DNA of 64,000 bases, taken from Bryobacterales bacterium. Its GTDB lineage: Bacteria; Acidobacteriota; Terriglobia; Bryobacterales; Bryobacteraceae. The notes beneath the pieces were generated by a model. The model saw nothing but the letters and a program-made list of their open reading frames with translations. It was not told the origin of the DNA and ran no database searches. The DNA lies in the NCBI GenBank assembly GCA_019261985.1, contig JAFAQY010000131.1:1-64000 (forward strand), written 5' to 3'. Both the position numbers and the translations under genes were made by a program. Below are positions 25,396 through 33,041 of the stretch, piece after piece (the stretch's first letter is position 1; the number at the start of each line of letters is the position of its first letter).

Positions 25396-26458
25396 TTCGT
25401 GCGGCGACAGCCCTCCAGTTGGCGGCAATCGCCGAGGAATTTGTTGTCTGATCCCACGTGTAGGTAGAGCCTGATTGGGGCGCCGAAGGCACCTGACCGC
25501 CGGCGCTGAACGAATAACCGTTCCCGTTCGCGTCGAGCACCACGATCGAGACCCCGAATGTCTGAGCGGGTGCCGTAATAATCGGAACATCTCCGCGGTT
25601 GGTGTAGGACCCCCAGAAATGACAGGTTCCGTTCGATTGAAGGGTCAGGTTCAGCGTGTAGGCGCACTCAGTGGCACCGCTGCTGGTGGTGCCGGACCCC
25701 GTCCCGAAATTCCACGTTATCTCGGGGGGGGGCACCACGACCGGCGACAGCACTGTCAGGCGCGCTTTGTTCGCATTCAGGTTTGCTGCCACCTGGTCGG
25801 CCGGGCTTTCGGGATACCACCACCAAGTCTGATCCGCGGGGGCCATGATCACGGCATACTTCAAGTTGTTGCTCGTGTCGAGGAAGGGGCTGATCGCGGT
25901 GAGCCGGGCCTTGTTCGCATTCAGGTTTGCGGCTACCTGGTCGGCAGGGCTGTCGGGATACCACCACCAAGTTTGATCAGCGGGGGCCATGATCACCGCG
26001 TACTTCAAGTTGTTGCCCGTATCCAGGAAGGGGCTGATCGCGGTGAGCCGGGCCTTGTTCGCATTCAGGTTTGCGGCTACCTGGTCGGCAGGGCTGTCGG
26101 GATACCACCACCAAGTTTGATCAGCAGGAACCATGATCACCGCGTACTTCAACTGGTGGTCTGTATCAATGTAGGCGCTAATATCTGTGAGCCGCGCCTT
26201 ATTCGCATTCAGGTATTGCGTCACCTGAGCGCCGGTAACGCCGGTGTACCACCACCAGGCTTGATTTGCAGGAGCCATGATGAGGGCAAACTTCACGGTG
26301 TTGTCGATATCAACGTACGCACGGATACTGGTGAGCATCGCCTTGTTGTTAGTCACCAGTTGGCCGATTTGGTCACTCAGAACGCTGGGGTACCACCACC
26401 AGGTCTGATTGGCAGGCGCCATGATAGTAGCAAATTCTAGCTGCAACAGACTAGCCAT
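25343..26458 (-). CDS. Protein with five 48-residue WWWY repeats
   Basis: The 371-residue protein has five tandem repeats (residues 7-245) at an exact 48-residue spacing. Each has Y/FA-x-IM-x-PA-[ND]-QxWWWY, a variable region, and NANKARLT..S.....D. The tryptophans fall at 20, 68, 116, 164 and 212. The layout recalls the bacterial tandem-repeat domain of polyglycine-hydrolase-like proteins (BTRD1), but this is from memory. The C-terminal 125 residues (ECAYTLNLTLQSNGTCHFWG, SFSAGGQVPSAPQSGSTYTW) look like a beta-sandwich without a recognised family. There is no signal peptide. AAAGGAGG lies eight bases before the ATG. Function is unknown; carbohydrate or peptide binding through stacked tryptophans is a guess. 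Confidence 0.65.
   Translation of the reverse strand: MASLLQLEFATIMAPANQTWWWYPSVLSDQIGQLVTNNKAMLTSIRAYVDIDNTVKFALIMAPANQAWWWYTGVTGAQVTQYLNANKARLTDISAYIDTDHQLKYAVIMVPADQTWWWYPDSPADQVAANLNANKARLTAISPFLDTGNNLKYAVIMAPADQTWWWYPDSPADQVAANLNANKARLTAISPFLDTSNNLKYAVIMAPADQTWWWYPESPADQVAANLNANKARLTVLSPVVVPPPEITWNFGTGSGTTSSGATECAYTLNLTLQSNGTCHFWGSYTNRGDVPIITAPAQTFGVSIVVLDANGNGYSFSAGGQVPSAPQSGSTYTWDQTTNSSAIAANWRAVAARNDAQYGYHNQSELIGHT
25724..26440 (-). repeat. Coding tandem repeat, five units of 144 bases
   Basis: The units encode the WWWY repeats. Units three and four (in reading order) are almost identical at DNA level and unit five nearly so, while the first two are diverged. This indicates recent unit duplication in the middle of the array and a gene that can change length by recombination. 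Confidence 0.85.
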
Positions 26459-26784
26459 CTTCTCTGCCTCCTTTGTGACGAATCATTATACACGGACATG
26501 GAATCAAAAACCCGCACCGTCTTGCGGTCACACATTTTCGAATTACCTTACGGCGGACCCTTCCTTGATGAAGTGATGCAGATCGTTCGTCTCGGAATGG
26601 GTCCTTTATGCAGCCCAACAAATGTCAACTGCAATGTTTCCGCCCGGCTCTTCCTTGTGACCTAACGCCGATCCGCTTTGTGGAAGCGCGGTCGACGGCC
26701 TCCCATCCGCGCCGCCTCTGCCCTTCTCCGCGTGAGGTCGCCGCCGACCCGTGCTAAAAAGCTACGATGAAAAGAGAATAGAAC
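26459..26784. other. 326-base intergenic region between divergent genes
   Basis: On the minus strand a perfect TATAAT at 26485-26490 sits about 27 bases before the repeat-protein ATG and is its likely -10. No convincing -35 was found. The rest holds no recognised gene. The end is the upstream region of the DUF433 gene. Confidence 0.5.
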
Positions 26785-27030
26785 ATGGCGAGTCTTGATT
26801 GGTCGCAATGCCCCGCGGTGGAAAGCATCCCTGGCAAGGTCAGCGGCGCATGGGTTCTTAAAGGTACCCGCATGCCGGTATCCGCCATTTTTGAAAACAT
26901 CGAAGCGGGAGCCAGCATCGACGATATTATGCAGTGGTTTGACGGCCTCGACCGTGAACAGGTCAAAGCCGTGATCGAGTTTGCCGCCCGCAGCCTCGAC
27001 AAACCCCCGGCTTACGCCCCAGCGCCGTAA
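26785..27030 (+). CDS. DUF433 protein, probable antitoxin
   Basis: The 81-residue protein shows the DUF433 pattern: PGKVSGAWVLKGTRMPVSAI, IEAGASIDDIM and FDGLDREQVKAVIEFA, a winged-helix-like DNA-binding fold. DUF433 genes usually precede a PIN-like DUF5615 gene. Here the TAA stop overlaps the next ATG by one base (TAATG), a tight coupling typical of a toxin-antitoxin pair. It may repress its own operon. Confidence 0.8.
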   Translation: MASLDWSQCPAVESIPGKVSGAWVLKGTRMPVSAIFENIEAGASIDDIMQWFDGLDREQVKAVIEFAARSLDKPPAYAPAP

Positions 27031-27350
27031 TGCGGGTTTTATTCGATCAGGCGATACCTGTTCCAATCCGCGCGTTTCTGGAAGGCCATACGGTCAGGAC
27101 CGCCGCGCAGGAAACATGGGACCGGCTGCGGAATGGCGAATTGCTCAGCGTCGCCGAAAGTGCCGATTTTGACGTATTTCTCACCACTGATAAAAACATC
27201 CGCTATCAGCAGAACCTTGTCGGCCGGAAAATCGCGATCGTTGTGTTGAGTAAGCAGCAATGGCCGGAAGTACGGGCGCATGTTGAGCGGGTTTTCGCGG
27301 CGGTCAACGCGGCCACTCCCGGCAGCTATACCGAAGTCGAAATCCCGTAA
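27030..27350 (+). CDS. DUF5615 PIN-like protein, probable toxin
   Basis: The 106-residue protein carries FDQAIPVPIRAFLEGHTVRT at the N-terminus, ADFDVFLTTDKNIRYQQNL in the middle and IAIVVLSKQQWPEV near the end. This is the DUF5615 PIN-like layout with acidic residues at positions 6 and about 45-54 for a metal site. It is paired with the DUF433 gene. Nuclease activity is inferred from the fold. It appears intact, unlike the VapC remnant at 23770. Confidence 0.78.
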   Translation: MRVLFDQAIPVPIRAFLEGHTVRTAAQETWDRLRNGELLSVAESADFDVFLTTDKNIRYQQNLVGRKIAIVVLSKQQWPEVRAHVERVFAAVNAATPGSYTEVEIP

Positions 27351-27431
27351 GTCTACCCGCGGTCAGGCGTCAGGCAGCCGCTTTCTATCCACAATCTGCT
27401 TTCACACCTGTCTTTGGGACAACGATCGCTT

Positions 27432-28319
27432 CTACTTAACTGCGCCCCCGATCCCGACGCGGATCCGGGGCGATCGCAAAGCCTTGGGACCTTTATTATC
27501 ATTGTCGGCCCGCACCGCCGGAGCTATTGGTCCCGGCCCGCACTGGTTGCGTAGCTCGTTGGGGTCGCCTGCCGGCCCCGGGACTAGTGTGTTGTCGATG
27601 CAGGGGATTGCGCTTAGATATTCGTAGATGGCCTTGATGTCATAGTCGGTCATATGCGAAAACGTTACCCACGGCATGATTTGGAGAAGACTACCATCCG
27701 GGATGTTGTTGAAGGTGGTTCCGGGGATGACTCCGGTGGGAATGCAAATTGGCGTTTCACCTTCATTAATTGCTTGGATTTGGGCTGGTGTGCAGTTCGG
27801 ATGGACATGATCGTAATCATGACCGTTCTTGATGATGTCGCTAAACTCTGCAAGCGTGTGGCCGCCTTCCGCCCGTCCAGTGTAGTCCGGTGTCAGATTT
27901 CGCGTGATGATGGCTGGACCCGCGTACCCTTTAGGCCCAGTTGGAGTCCCGACTGCGCCGAAGTTCGTGCCCCCATTCAGATAGACACTCGGATCGAGCT
28001 TCTCCAACTGGCCAAAGTACGGGTTGCCGTCCGGGAGGTAGGGGTAAATGAAGAGTGAGTCCGGCGTGCCGCTGCTATGGCAACCATTGCAGTCGCCAAC
28101 AGCGTTGACCAGATAGCTGCCGAGTCCCACCAAATTGGGGTCCTTTCCCGCCAGATTCAGCGGAACGGGTGCGATCGCGAAGCCTTTCGTGACGAGTTGC
28201 TGGATCGCCTCGTCGTTGTTCTGCGCTTGCAGAGCCAGCGGAAGGCTCAACATCCCCACAACCCCGATTACAACCGCAGCCACTACTGCGGCGCCCTTAG
28301 CAAAATGTACCGATCCCAT
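27432..28319 (-). CDS. Exported c-type cytochrome
   Basis: The 295-residue protein has a signal peptide (hydrophobic 9-32, cleavage after LQAQ) and one haem-binding site, C77-N-G-C80-H81, preceded by LVGLGSYLVNAVGD, the usual lead of alcohol-dehydrogenase-associated cytochromes. A Met ligand may be in IMPWVTFSHMTDYD. It would carry electrons from periplasmic dehydrogenases, such as the PQQ enzymes elsewhere in the window, but it is not next to one. An AAGGAGAA site precedes the ATG. It is followed by 81 bases without a gene before the PIN-like gene, which converges on it. Confidence 0.85.
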   Translation of the reverse strand: MGSVHFAKGAAVVAAVVIGVVGMLSLPLALQAQNNDEAIQQLVTKGFAIAPVPLNLAGKDPNLVGLGSYLVNAVGDCNGCHSSGTPDSLFIYPYLPDGNPYFGQLEKLDPSVYLNGGTNFGAVGTPTGPKGYAGPAIITRNLTPDYTGRAEGGHTLAEFSDIIKNGHDYDHVHPNCTPAQIQAINEGETPICIPTGVIPGTTFNNIPDGSLLQIMPWVTFSHMTDYDIKAIYEYLSAIPCIDNTLVPGPAGDPNELRNQCGPGPIAPAVRADNDNKGPKALRSPRIRVGIGGAVK

Positions 28320-28677
28320 TTGCGTTTCTCCTTGTCCTTTCGACGGACGACCGTCGTCGCTAAATCGTATGCTGAGACGATGGAGGACCGAGCCCGCCGG
28401 AATTCACGGGCACGCCTTATTAGGGGTAAACAAGAGGTCTTAAAGAATACCACACTGGGGCACATCCGGCGGGACATGTTCTCACGACCGGGTGCTGTGA
28501 GATTTTTCAACCCGACCCCGGAGTTTTTAACAACATCGATCGTGTCTAGAACCGTGCCGAGCCGCTCTCCATCTTTAACGCGCATCCACTTTCGCCACTC
28601 GCGTTGCAGTTTTTCGGCCGATACGTTATAAAAGACATGAATCGAGGCCGGCATCGAAGCTGAAGGAGGGATGTAAA
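28320..28677. other. 358-base intergenic region between divergent genes
   Basis: The region holds the leaders of the cytochrome c gene (minus) and the TPR lipoprotein gene (plus). A TTATAAA stretch near 28625 could be part of the latter's promoter; no matching -35 stands out. No coding or RNA gene was recognised. Confidence 0.4.
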
Positions 28678-30909
28678 ATGCGGTTGCGAGCTTCCATTGC
28701 GCTACTTTCGGGCCTTGCTTTTACTGCATGTTCCAGTACTCCCGCCCAGAAGGAAGCGAAATTCCTGAAAACGGGCACGGGTTACTTCGACAAAAAGGAT
28801 TATTCCCGCGCGGCGATCGAGTTCATGAATGCGGCGAAGGTCGCCCCCATGGATGCCGAGCCTGCGTACCAGCTTGGCTTGACCTATCTCCAGCTCCGGG
28901 ATTACGAGAAAGCCATTTTGTCCTTCCAGCAGGCGCTGCAACTTAATCCGCAGCACAGTGGAGCGCAATTGAAGATGGCCGAGATGATGGCGAGCACGAC
29001 GGATAAGACGACGCTCGAGGATGCCAAGCAGCGGCTGGACACAATCATCGGGGCCTCGCCCGGCAACTCCGAAGCGATTAATGCTCTTTCTATTACCGAG
29101 GCCCGCCTGGGCGATTCGGATCAGGCGATTCGGGTGCTGGAAGACGCGCTTCAGAATGCTCCCGCCGACTTGCGGTCCTCGGTAACACTCGCGCGGCTCA
29201 AACTGTCGCAAAAGGACCCTGACGCCGCGGAAAAGGTCTTAAAGGATGCCGTTCAGCAGGCTCCGAAATCGGTGGAAGCAGCTTTGGCGCTGGCGCAATT
29301 CTATGTGTCGATCAACAAGCCGGATGAAGCCGAAGCCGAGGCGCGCCGCGCTGTAGGACTCGATCCGAAAAATGGAGCCGCGCTGCTCACCCTGGGCTAT
29401 GTTCAAATGGTCCAAAAACGCCTCGACCAAGCGGAAGAAACTTACCGCCAAATTTCCGCGCTTCCGGATAAACAGTACAGGTCTCTGCACGCGGTTTACT
29501 TACTTCGAACGGGCAAAAGCGATGCGGGCATCCAGGAATTGCAACGTTTGTGGAAGGCGGATACCAAGGACCGGAATCTTCGCACGCAGTTGGTAGCGGC
29601 TTACGTCAGCGTGAATAAGCCAGGCGAGGCAGAGAAACTTCTCTCCGACGCGATTAAGGCTCAGCCGAACGATTCGCTGGCTTTAACACAGCGCGCGGAG
29701 ATCTATCTTCGAGCGGGCAAGTACACGCAAGCCGAGAAAGATCTTCAGCAGGTTGCGAGCACGCAATCCCAATCCGCGTCCGTGCACTATGCCTTGGCGC
29801 GCGTGCGAGCGGCCAGCGGCTCCAATGTCGGGCAACGGCAGGAACTTGAGAATGCGCTCCGGCTGGATCCGAATATGCTCGCGGCGCGGATCGATCTGGT
29901 TCAAGCATTGATTGCGGACAAACAGGCGAAGACAGGCTTGGATGTGGCGAATCAAACACCCGAAGCGCAAAGGAATAATCCCGGTTTTATCGCGGTCCAC
30001 GCCGCGGCGTTGATGGCGAACCAGGATCAAGAAGGGGCGCGGAAGGAAATCGCGCGCGGGCTGGCGATTGCCAAGACCCCGCTCCTGCTGATGCAGGATG
30101 CCACTTTAAAGTTAATCGAAAAAGACTACGCTGGCGCTCGCGCGCCCATCGACGAACTCCTCAAGGCACAGCCGGATAATATCAATGCGTGGAGCTTGCT
30201 CGTGCAGACATACGCGGCGGAGAAGCAGTTGCCCAAGGCTGTGGCGCGTTTGCGGGAGGGCGTGCAAGAGAATCCGAAGTCGGCGAGGCTGCAATTCCTA
30301 TTGGCGCAAACGCTGCTTGCATCCGGCAACCGGAAGGAGGCTCGGCCGGCGCTTGCGGCCGCCGCCGCGGCAGATCCCAATATGCCGGGAGTTCGCATCG
30401 CGCAAGTGCGACTCGAGATCGCGGATGGGAAGCCCGATTCCGCCCAGCAGATGTTGAACGACATGATTGCGAAAGACCCTAAAGATGCGCTCGCGCGGAT
30501 GATGCTCGCGGAAGTAGAGGCTAAGGCTGGCAATCAGGCGGGCGCCAATGCTCAATATCGCGCGATTGTCGATACGGATCCGAACAATATCCCCGCTTTG
30601 AACGATCTCGCCTGGTCGTTCGCGAACGACAACCCCGATGAGGGATTGAAGTATGCCCAGCAAGCCGCCAAGCTGGCGCCGGAAAATCCGTCCGTTCAGG
30701 ACACGCTCGGCTGGCTGTACTACCGCAAGGGCGTCTACGATTCCGCGGTAAGCCACTTGAAAGCGGCGGTTGCGGCCGAAGGCACGCCGCAACGGAAATA
30801 TCATCTCGGTCTTGCGCTTACCAAGGCGGGCGATCAGGATGCCGGCCGAAAAATGGTCCGGGCGGCGCTGGATTCAGACCCGAATCTGGCTAAGACTGAG
30901 GGGAATTAG
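28678..30909 (+). CDS. TPR-repeat lipoprotein
   Basis: The 743-residue protein has a lipoprotein signal peptide with lipobox LAFTAC (Cys18) and about 18-20 tetratricopeptide repeats from residue 30 to the end (Y..G......A...F..A....P pattern). It resembles the long TPR lipoproteins linked with exopolysaccharide or PEP-CTERM-like export (PrsT type), but no such cluster surrounds it. It is probably anchored in the outer or inner membrane facing the periplasm as a protein scaffold. GAAGGAGGG precedes the ATG. The stop TAG is followed at once by the TAG edge of a class A palindrome. Confidence 0.85.
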   Translation: MRLRASIALLSGLAFTACSSTPAQKEAKFLKTGTGYFDKKDYSRAAIEFMNAAKVAPMDAEPAYQLGLTYLQLRDYEKAILSFQQALQLNPQHSGAQLKMAEMMASTTDKTTLEDAKQRLDTIIGASPGNSEAINALSITEARLGDSDQAIRVLEDALQNAPADLRSSVTLARLKLSQKDPDAAEKVLKDAVQQAPKSVEAALALAQFYVSINKPDEAEAEARRAVGLDPKNGAALLTLGYVQMVQKRLDQAEETYRQISALPDKQYRSLHAVYLLRTGKSDAGIQELQRLWKADTKDRNLRTQLVAAYVSVNKPGEAEKLLSDAIKAQPNDSLALTQRAEIYLRAGKYTQAEKDLQQVASTQSQSASVHYALARVRAASGSNVGQRQELENALRLDPNMLAARIDLVQALIADKQAKTGLDVANQTPEAQRNNPGFIAVHAAALMANQDQEGARKEIARGLAIAKTPLLLMQDATLKLIEKDYAGARAPIDELLKAQPDNINAWSLLVQTYAAEKQLPKAVARLREGVQENPKSARLQFLLAQTLLASGNRKEARPALAAAAAADPNMPGVRIAQVRLEIADGKPDSAQQMLNDMIAKDPKDALARMMLAEVEAKAGNQAGANAQYRAIVDTDPNNIPALNDLAWSFANDNPDEGLKYAQQAAKLAPENPSVQDTLGWLYYRKGVYDSAVSHLKAAVAAEGTPQRKYHLGLALTKAGDQDAGRKMVRAALDSDPNLAKTEGN

Positions 30910-30910
30910 T

Positions 30911-30955
30911 AGGACAAGCTTCAGCTTGTCCCTGGGCAAGCTAAAGCTTGCCCTA
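30911..30955. repeat. Two palindromes, class A, between convergent stops
   Basis: GGACAAGCTTCAGCTTGTCC and GGGCAAGCTAAAGCTTGCCC stand back to back. The left edge carries TAG just after the TPR gene stop. The right edge, on the minus strand, supplies the TAG stop of the paraoxonase-like gene. It probably ends transcripts from both sides. Confidence 0.88.
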
Positions 30956-32041
30956 CTTGCTTCTGATTTTCACAAGGCGGTCGCCCTGGAACGCTCCGAT
31001 GTAGATGGAATTGCCCACCTGCAAGGCGACCGAAACACCGGAAATCAACCCGCCCTTCCCTTGTGAATCGAACACGCTCTGCGCGGTCATATTCGCGGGA
31101 TCGATATCGGCCACTTCGAACGCCTGAATGCAAGGCGTCCCGCTTCCGCTGGGGCATTCGCCGCGCGCGCTCTTCACGCCAGCCGCAAGCATATGGCCGT
31201 TCGCGGTCCAGGTGATGTTATCGGGCATGAAGTCGAGTTTCACCACCCCTACATCTTTGCTCTGCCGCAAATCGTACTTGTGAACTTCCTTCGCAGTCCA
31301 TGCGTTGAAGTACATGTGGCGGCCGTCTGCGCCGGCAAGAACTCCGTTCGGATAACCAGCGTGCGTACCCGGTAGTTCGCCCTCTTCTTTGACTGGAGAC
31401 CACTGCGAAACGTACCCACTCGGCGAGCCCGCGAATAAATCCGAGGTATCTCCCTGGCTCCTGAGCGCGGTGGGATGCGTGGCAATGAAGCTGCCATCGG
31501 GTAGTGCGGCGGCATCGTTAAAATCCCTGATGCTTACCGCGCAGCCGCGCCATATAAGGGACCAACTCCCGCCCGACTGCTTCAGCTCAAACATTTCAAT
31601 TGACTCCCGCGCGCCGTGATTCACCACGTAGAGCTGCATCGCGCCGCTATTCCGCTTCGAAAGCGAGATGCCATGGGGAATCATCCTGTCGGCGATGAAG
31701 CCGGGGCAGGCGGGATCGCCCCATTTCGTGTCGCGGCCTTCTGTAATCGAAAGCTTGCTGAATTTTTTGGCGGCGATATCGAACAGGACCAAGCCGGCCT
31801 CCGGCCCCGGCGCTGTTTTCCCGTTTGCGCCGCGCGTGCTCACCATCTGACTGACGATCAGGTATTTGCCGTCCGGAGTCAGCTCAAGGTCTTCAGGCGA
31901 TCGCGTCCCGCAGAGGATTTCGATATCGCCATGGACGCCGCACTCCATGAGGGGCGGCGCCGGAGGTCCGCCTTTCGATTGAGCCAGCGCCACGGAAGCG
32001 GCCACGCCAAAAGCGGCGAGCAACGGCAGAATCGGCTTCAT
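30953..32041 (-). CDS. Exported paraoxonase/SMP-30-like beta-propeller
   Basis: The 362-residue protein has a signal peptide (to about residue 20) and a six-bladed propeller of the arylesterase/SMP-30 kind: SPEDLELTPDGKYLIVSQ, MIPHGISLSKRNS with the conserved PHG, LYVVNHGARESIEMFEL, and FMPDNITWTANGHMLAA. Asn and Asp residues in these blades bind calcium in relatives that act as lactonases or esterases. The substrate is unknown. AGGAGG in the nine-base gap after accD drives its translation, so it is co-transcribed with accD, an unexpected partner for an exported protein. Confidence 0.7.
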   Translation of the reverse strand: MKPILPLLAAFGVAASVALAQSKGGPPAPPLMECGVHGDIEILCGTRSPEDLELTPDGKYLIVSQMVSTRGANGKTAPGPEAGLVLFDIAAKKFSKLSITEGRDTKWGDPACPGFIADRMIPHGISLSKRNSGAMQLYVVNHGARESIEMFELKQSGGSWSLIWRGCAVSIRDFNDAAALPDGSFIATHPTALRSQGDTSDLFAGSPSGYVSQWSPVKEEGELPGTHAGYPNGVLAGADGRHMYFNAWTAKEVHKYDLRQSKDVGVVKLDFMPDNITWTANGHMLAAGVKSARGECPSGSGTPCIQAFEVADIDPANMTAQSVFDSQGKGGLISGVSVALQVGNSIYIGAFQGDRLVKIRSK

Positions 32042-32050
32042 GAGTCCTCC

Positions 32051-32896
32051 TTAATCGCAAAAGAATTTCAGAGCGCGCGCGATATAGGATTTTAACTCCG
32101 TGCGATTCACTACGGCGTCTAGAAACCCATGTTCCAGCAGGAACTCGCTGCGCTGGAATCCGTGGGGCAGTTTCTGGCGGATGGTTTGTTCGATCACGCG
32201 AGGACCGGCGAACCCGATCAGCGCGCCCGGTTCGGCGATGTTCAGATCTCCGAGCATCGCGAAACTCGCGGTCACGCCGCCTGTTGTGGGGTCGGTGAGC
32301 ACGCTGACATAAGGAACTTTCGCGTCATCCAGCCGCATCAACGCCGCCGAAATCTTCGCCAGCTGCATAAGGCTAATCGCGCCTTCCTGCATCCGCGCTC
32401 CGCCGCTTGCCGAGATGATAATGAGTGGCGCCCGATTCGCAATAGATCTCTCGATTGCGCGCGTGATTTTTTCGCCGACAACCGCTCCCATGCTGCCGCC
32501 GATGAACTTCAGCTCCATCGCGCAAATGTTGACCTGGCGTGCTTCCAATCTCCCGGAAGCGGAGATGAGCGCGTCCGACAGCTTCGTAGCGCTTTGCATC
32601 GCCTGCAGACGGGCGGAATATTTTTTCGAGTCTTCGAAATTAAGCGGGTCCGTTGAAATCAGCGCCGCGTCGTGCTCTTGAAATTCGGCGTCGAACAGCA
32701 TTGCGAGGCGGGCGCGGGCGTCGATCCGGAAATGATGGCCGCACTTCGGACAGCACTGAAAATTGTCCTCTAGCGCTTTTTTCCAAATTATTTGCGAGCA
32801 GCTCTCGCATTTCTGCCAGAGGCCTTCGGTGCGAACGCGGCGATACTCGCTATCTGGCGCATTCGCTCCTGATTTTTGCCGGGTGAACCACGCCAT
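32051..32896 (-). CDS. accD: Acetyl-CoA carboxylase carboxyltransferase subunit beta
   Basis: The 281-residue AccD, with AccA, transfers the carboxyl group from biotin to acetyl-CoA in fatty acid synthesis. The N-terminal zinc ribbon has Cys30, Cys33, Cys49 and Cys52. The crotonase-like domain has GGSMGAVVGEKI, ISASGGARMQEG and DPTTGGVTASFAMLGD. The start at MAWFTRQK is preferred to a GTG six codons upstream, since this is where the family begins. accA is not in the window. It is followed nine bases later by the propeller gene. Confidence 0.95.
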   Translation of the reverse strand: MAWFTRQKSGANAPDSEYRRVRTEGLWQKCESCSQIIWKKALEDNFQCCPKCGHHFRIDARARLAMLFDAEFQEHDAALISTDPLNFEDSKKYSARLQAMQSATKLSDALISASGRLEARQVNICAMELKFIGGSMGAVVGEKITRAIERSIANRAPLIIISASGGARMQEGAISLMQLAKISAALMRLDDAKVPYVSVLTDPTTGGVTASFAMLGDLNIAEPGALIGFAGPRVIEQTIRQKLPHGFQRSEFLLEHGFLDAVVNRTELKSYIARALKFFCD

Positions 32897-32922
32897 CGCG
32901 AACACTTGAACCACGGTAGCAT

Positions 32923-33033
32923 GTGGGGCCGGTTGCTAACCGGCGCGCGATTGCCAATCGCGCTATTCAGGTTTGCTGGAAAGGTCGGCAGGCGGGTTTG
33001 GCAACCCGCCGCCGGTTAGCAACCCGGCCCCAC
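32923..33033. repeat. Nested palindromes, class B
   Basis: GGGGCCGGTTGCTAACCGGC, GCGCGATTGCCAATCGCGC and GGCGGGTTTGGCAACCCGCC are followed by GCCGGTTAGCAACCCGGCC. The outermost words are complementary, so the whole 110 bases can fold into one branched structure. It lies between the accD start and the end of the BACON protein gene on the minus strand. Confidence 0.85.
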
Positions 33034-33041
33034 AACCCGCG

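Noticed and set aside
25475-26440. 321-codon plus-strand frame opposite the WWWY-repeat gene
   Set aside because: It is the periodic shadow of the 144-base repeats; it has no start context and begins inside the repeat protein's C-terminal domain.
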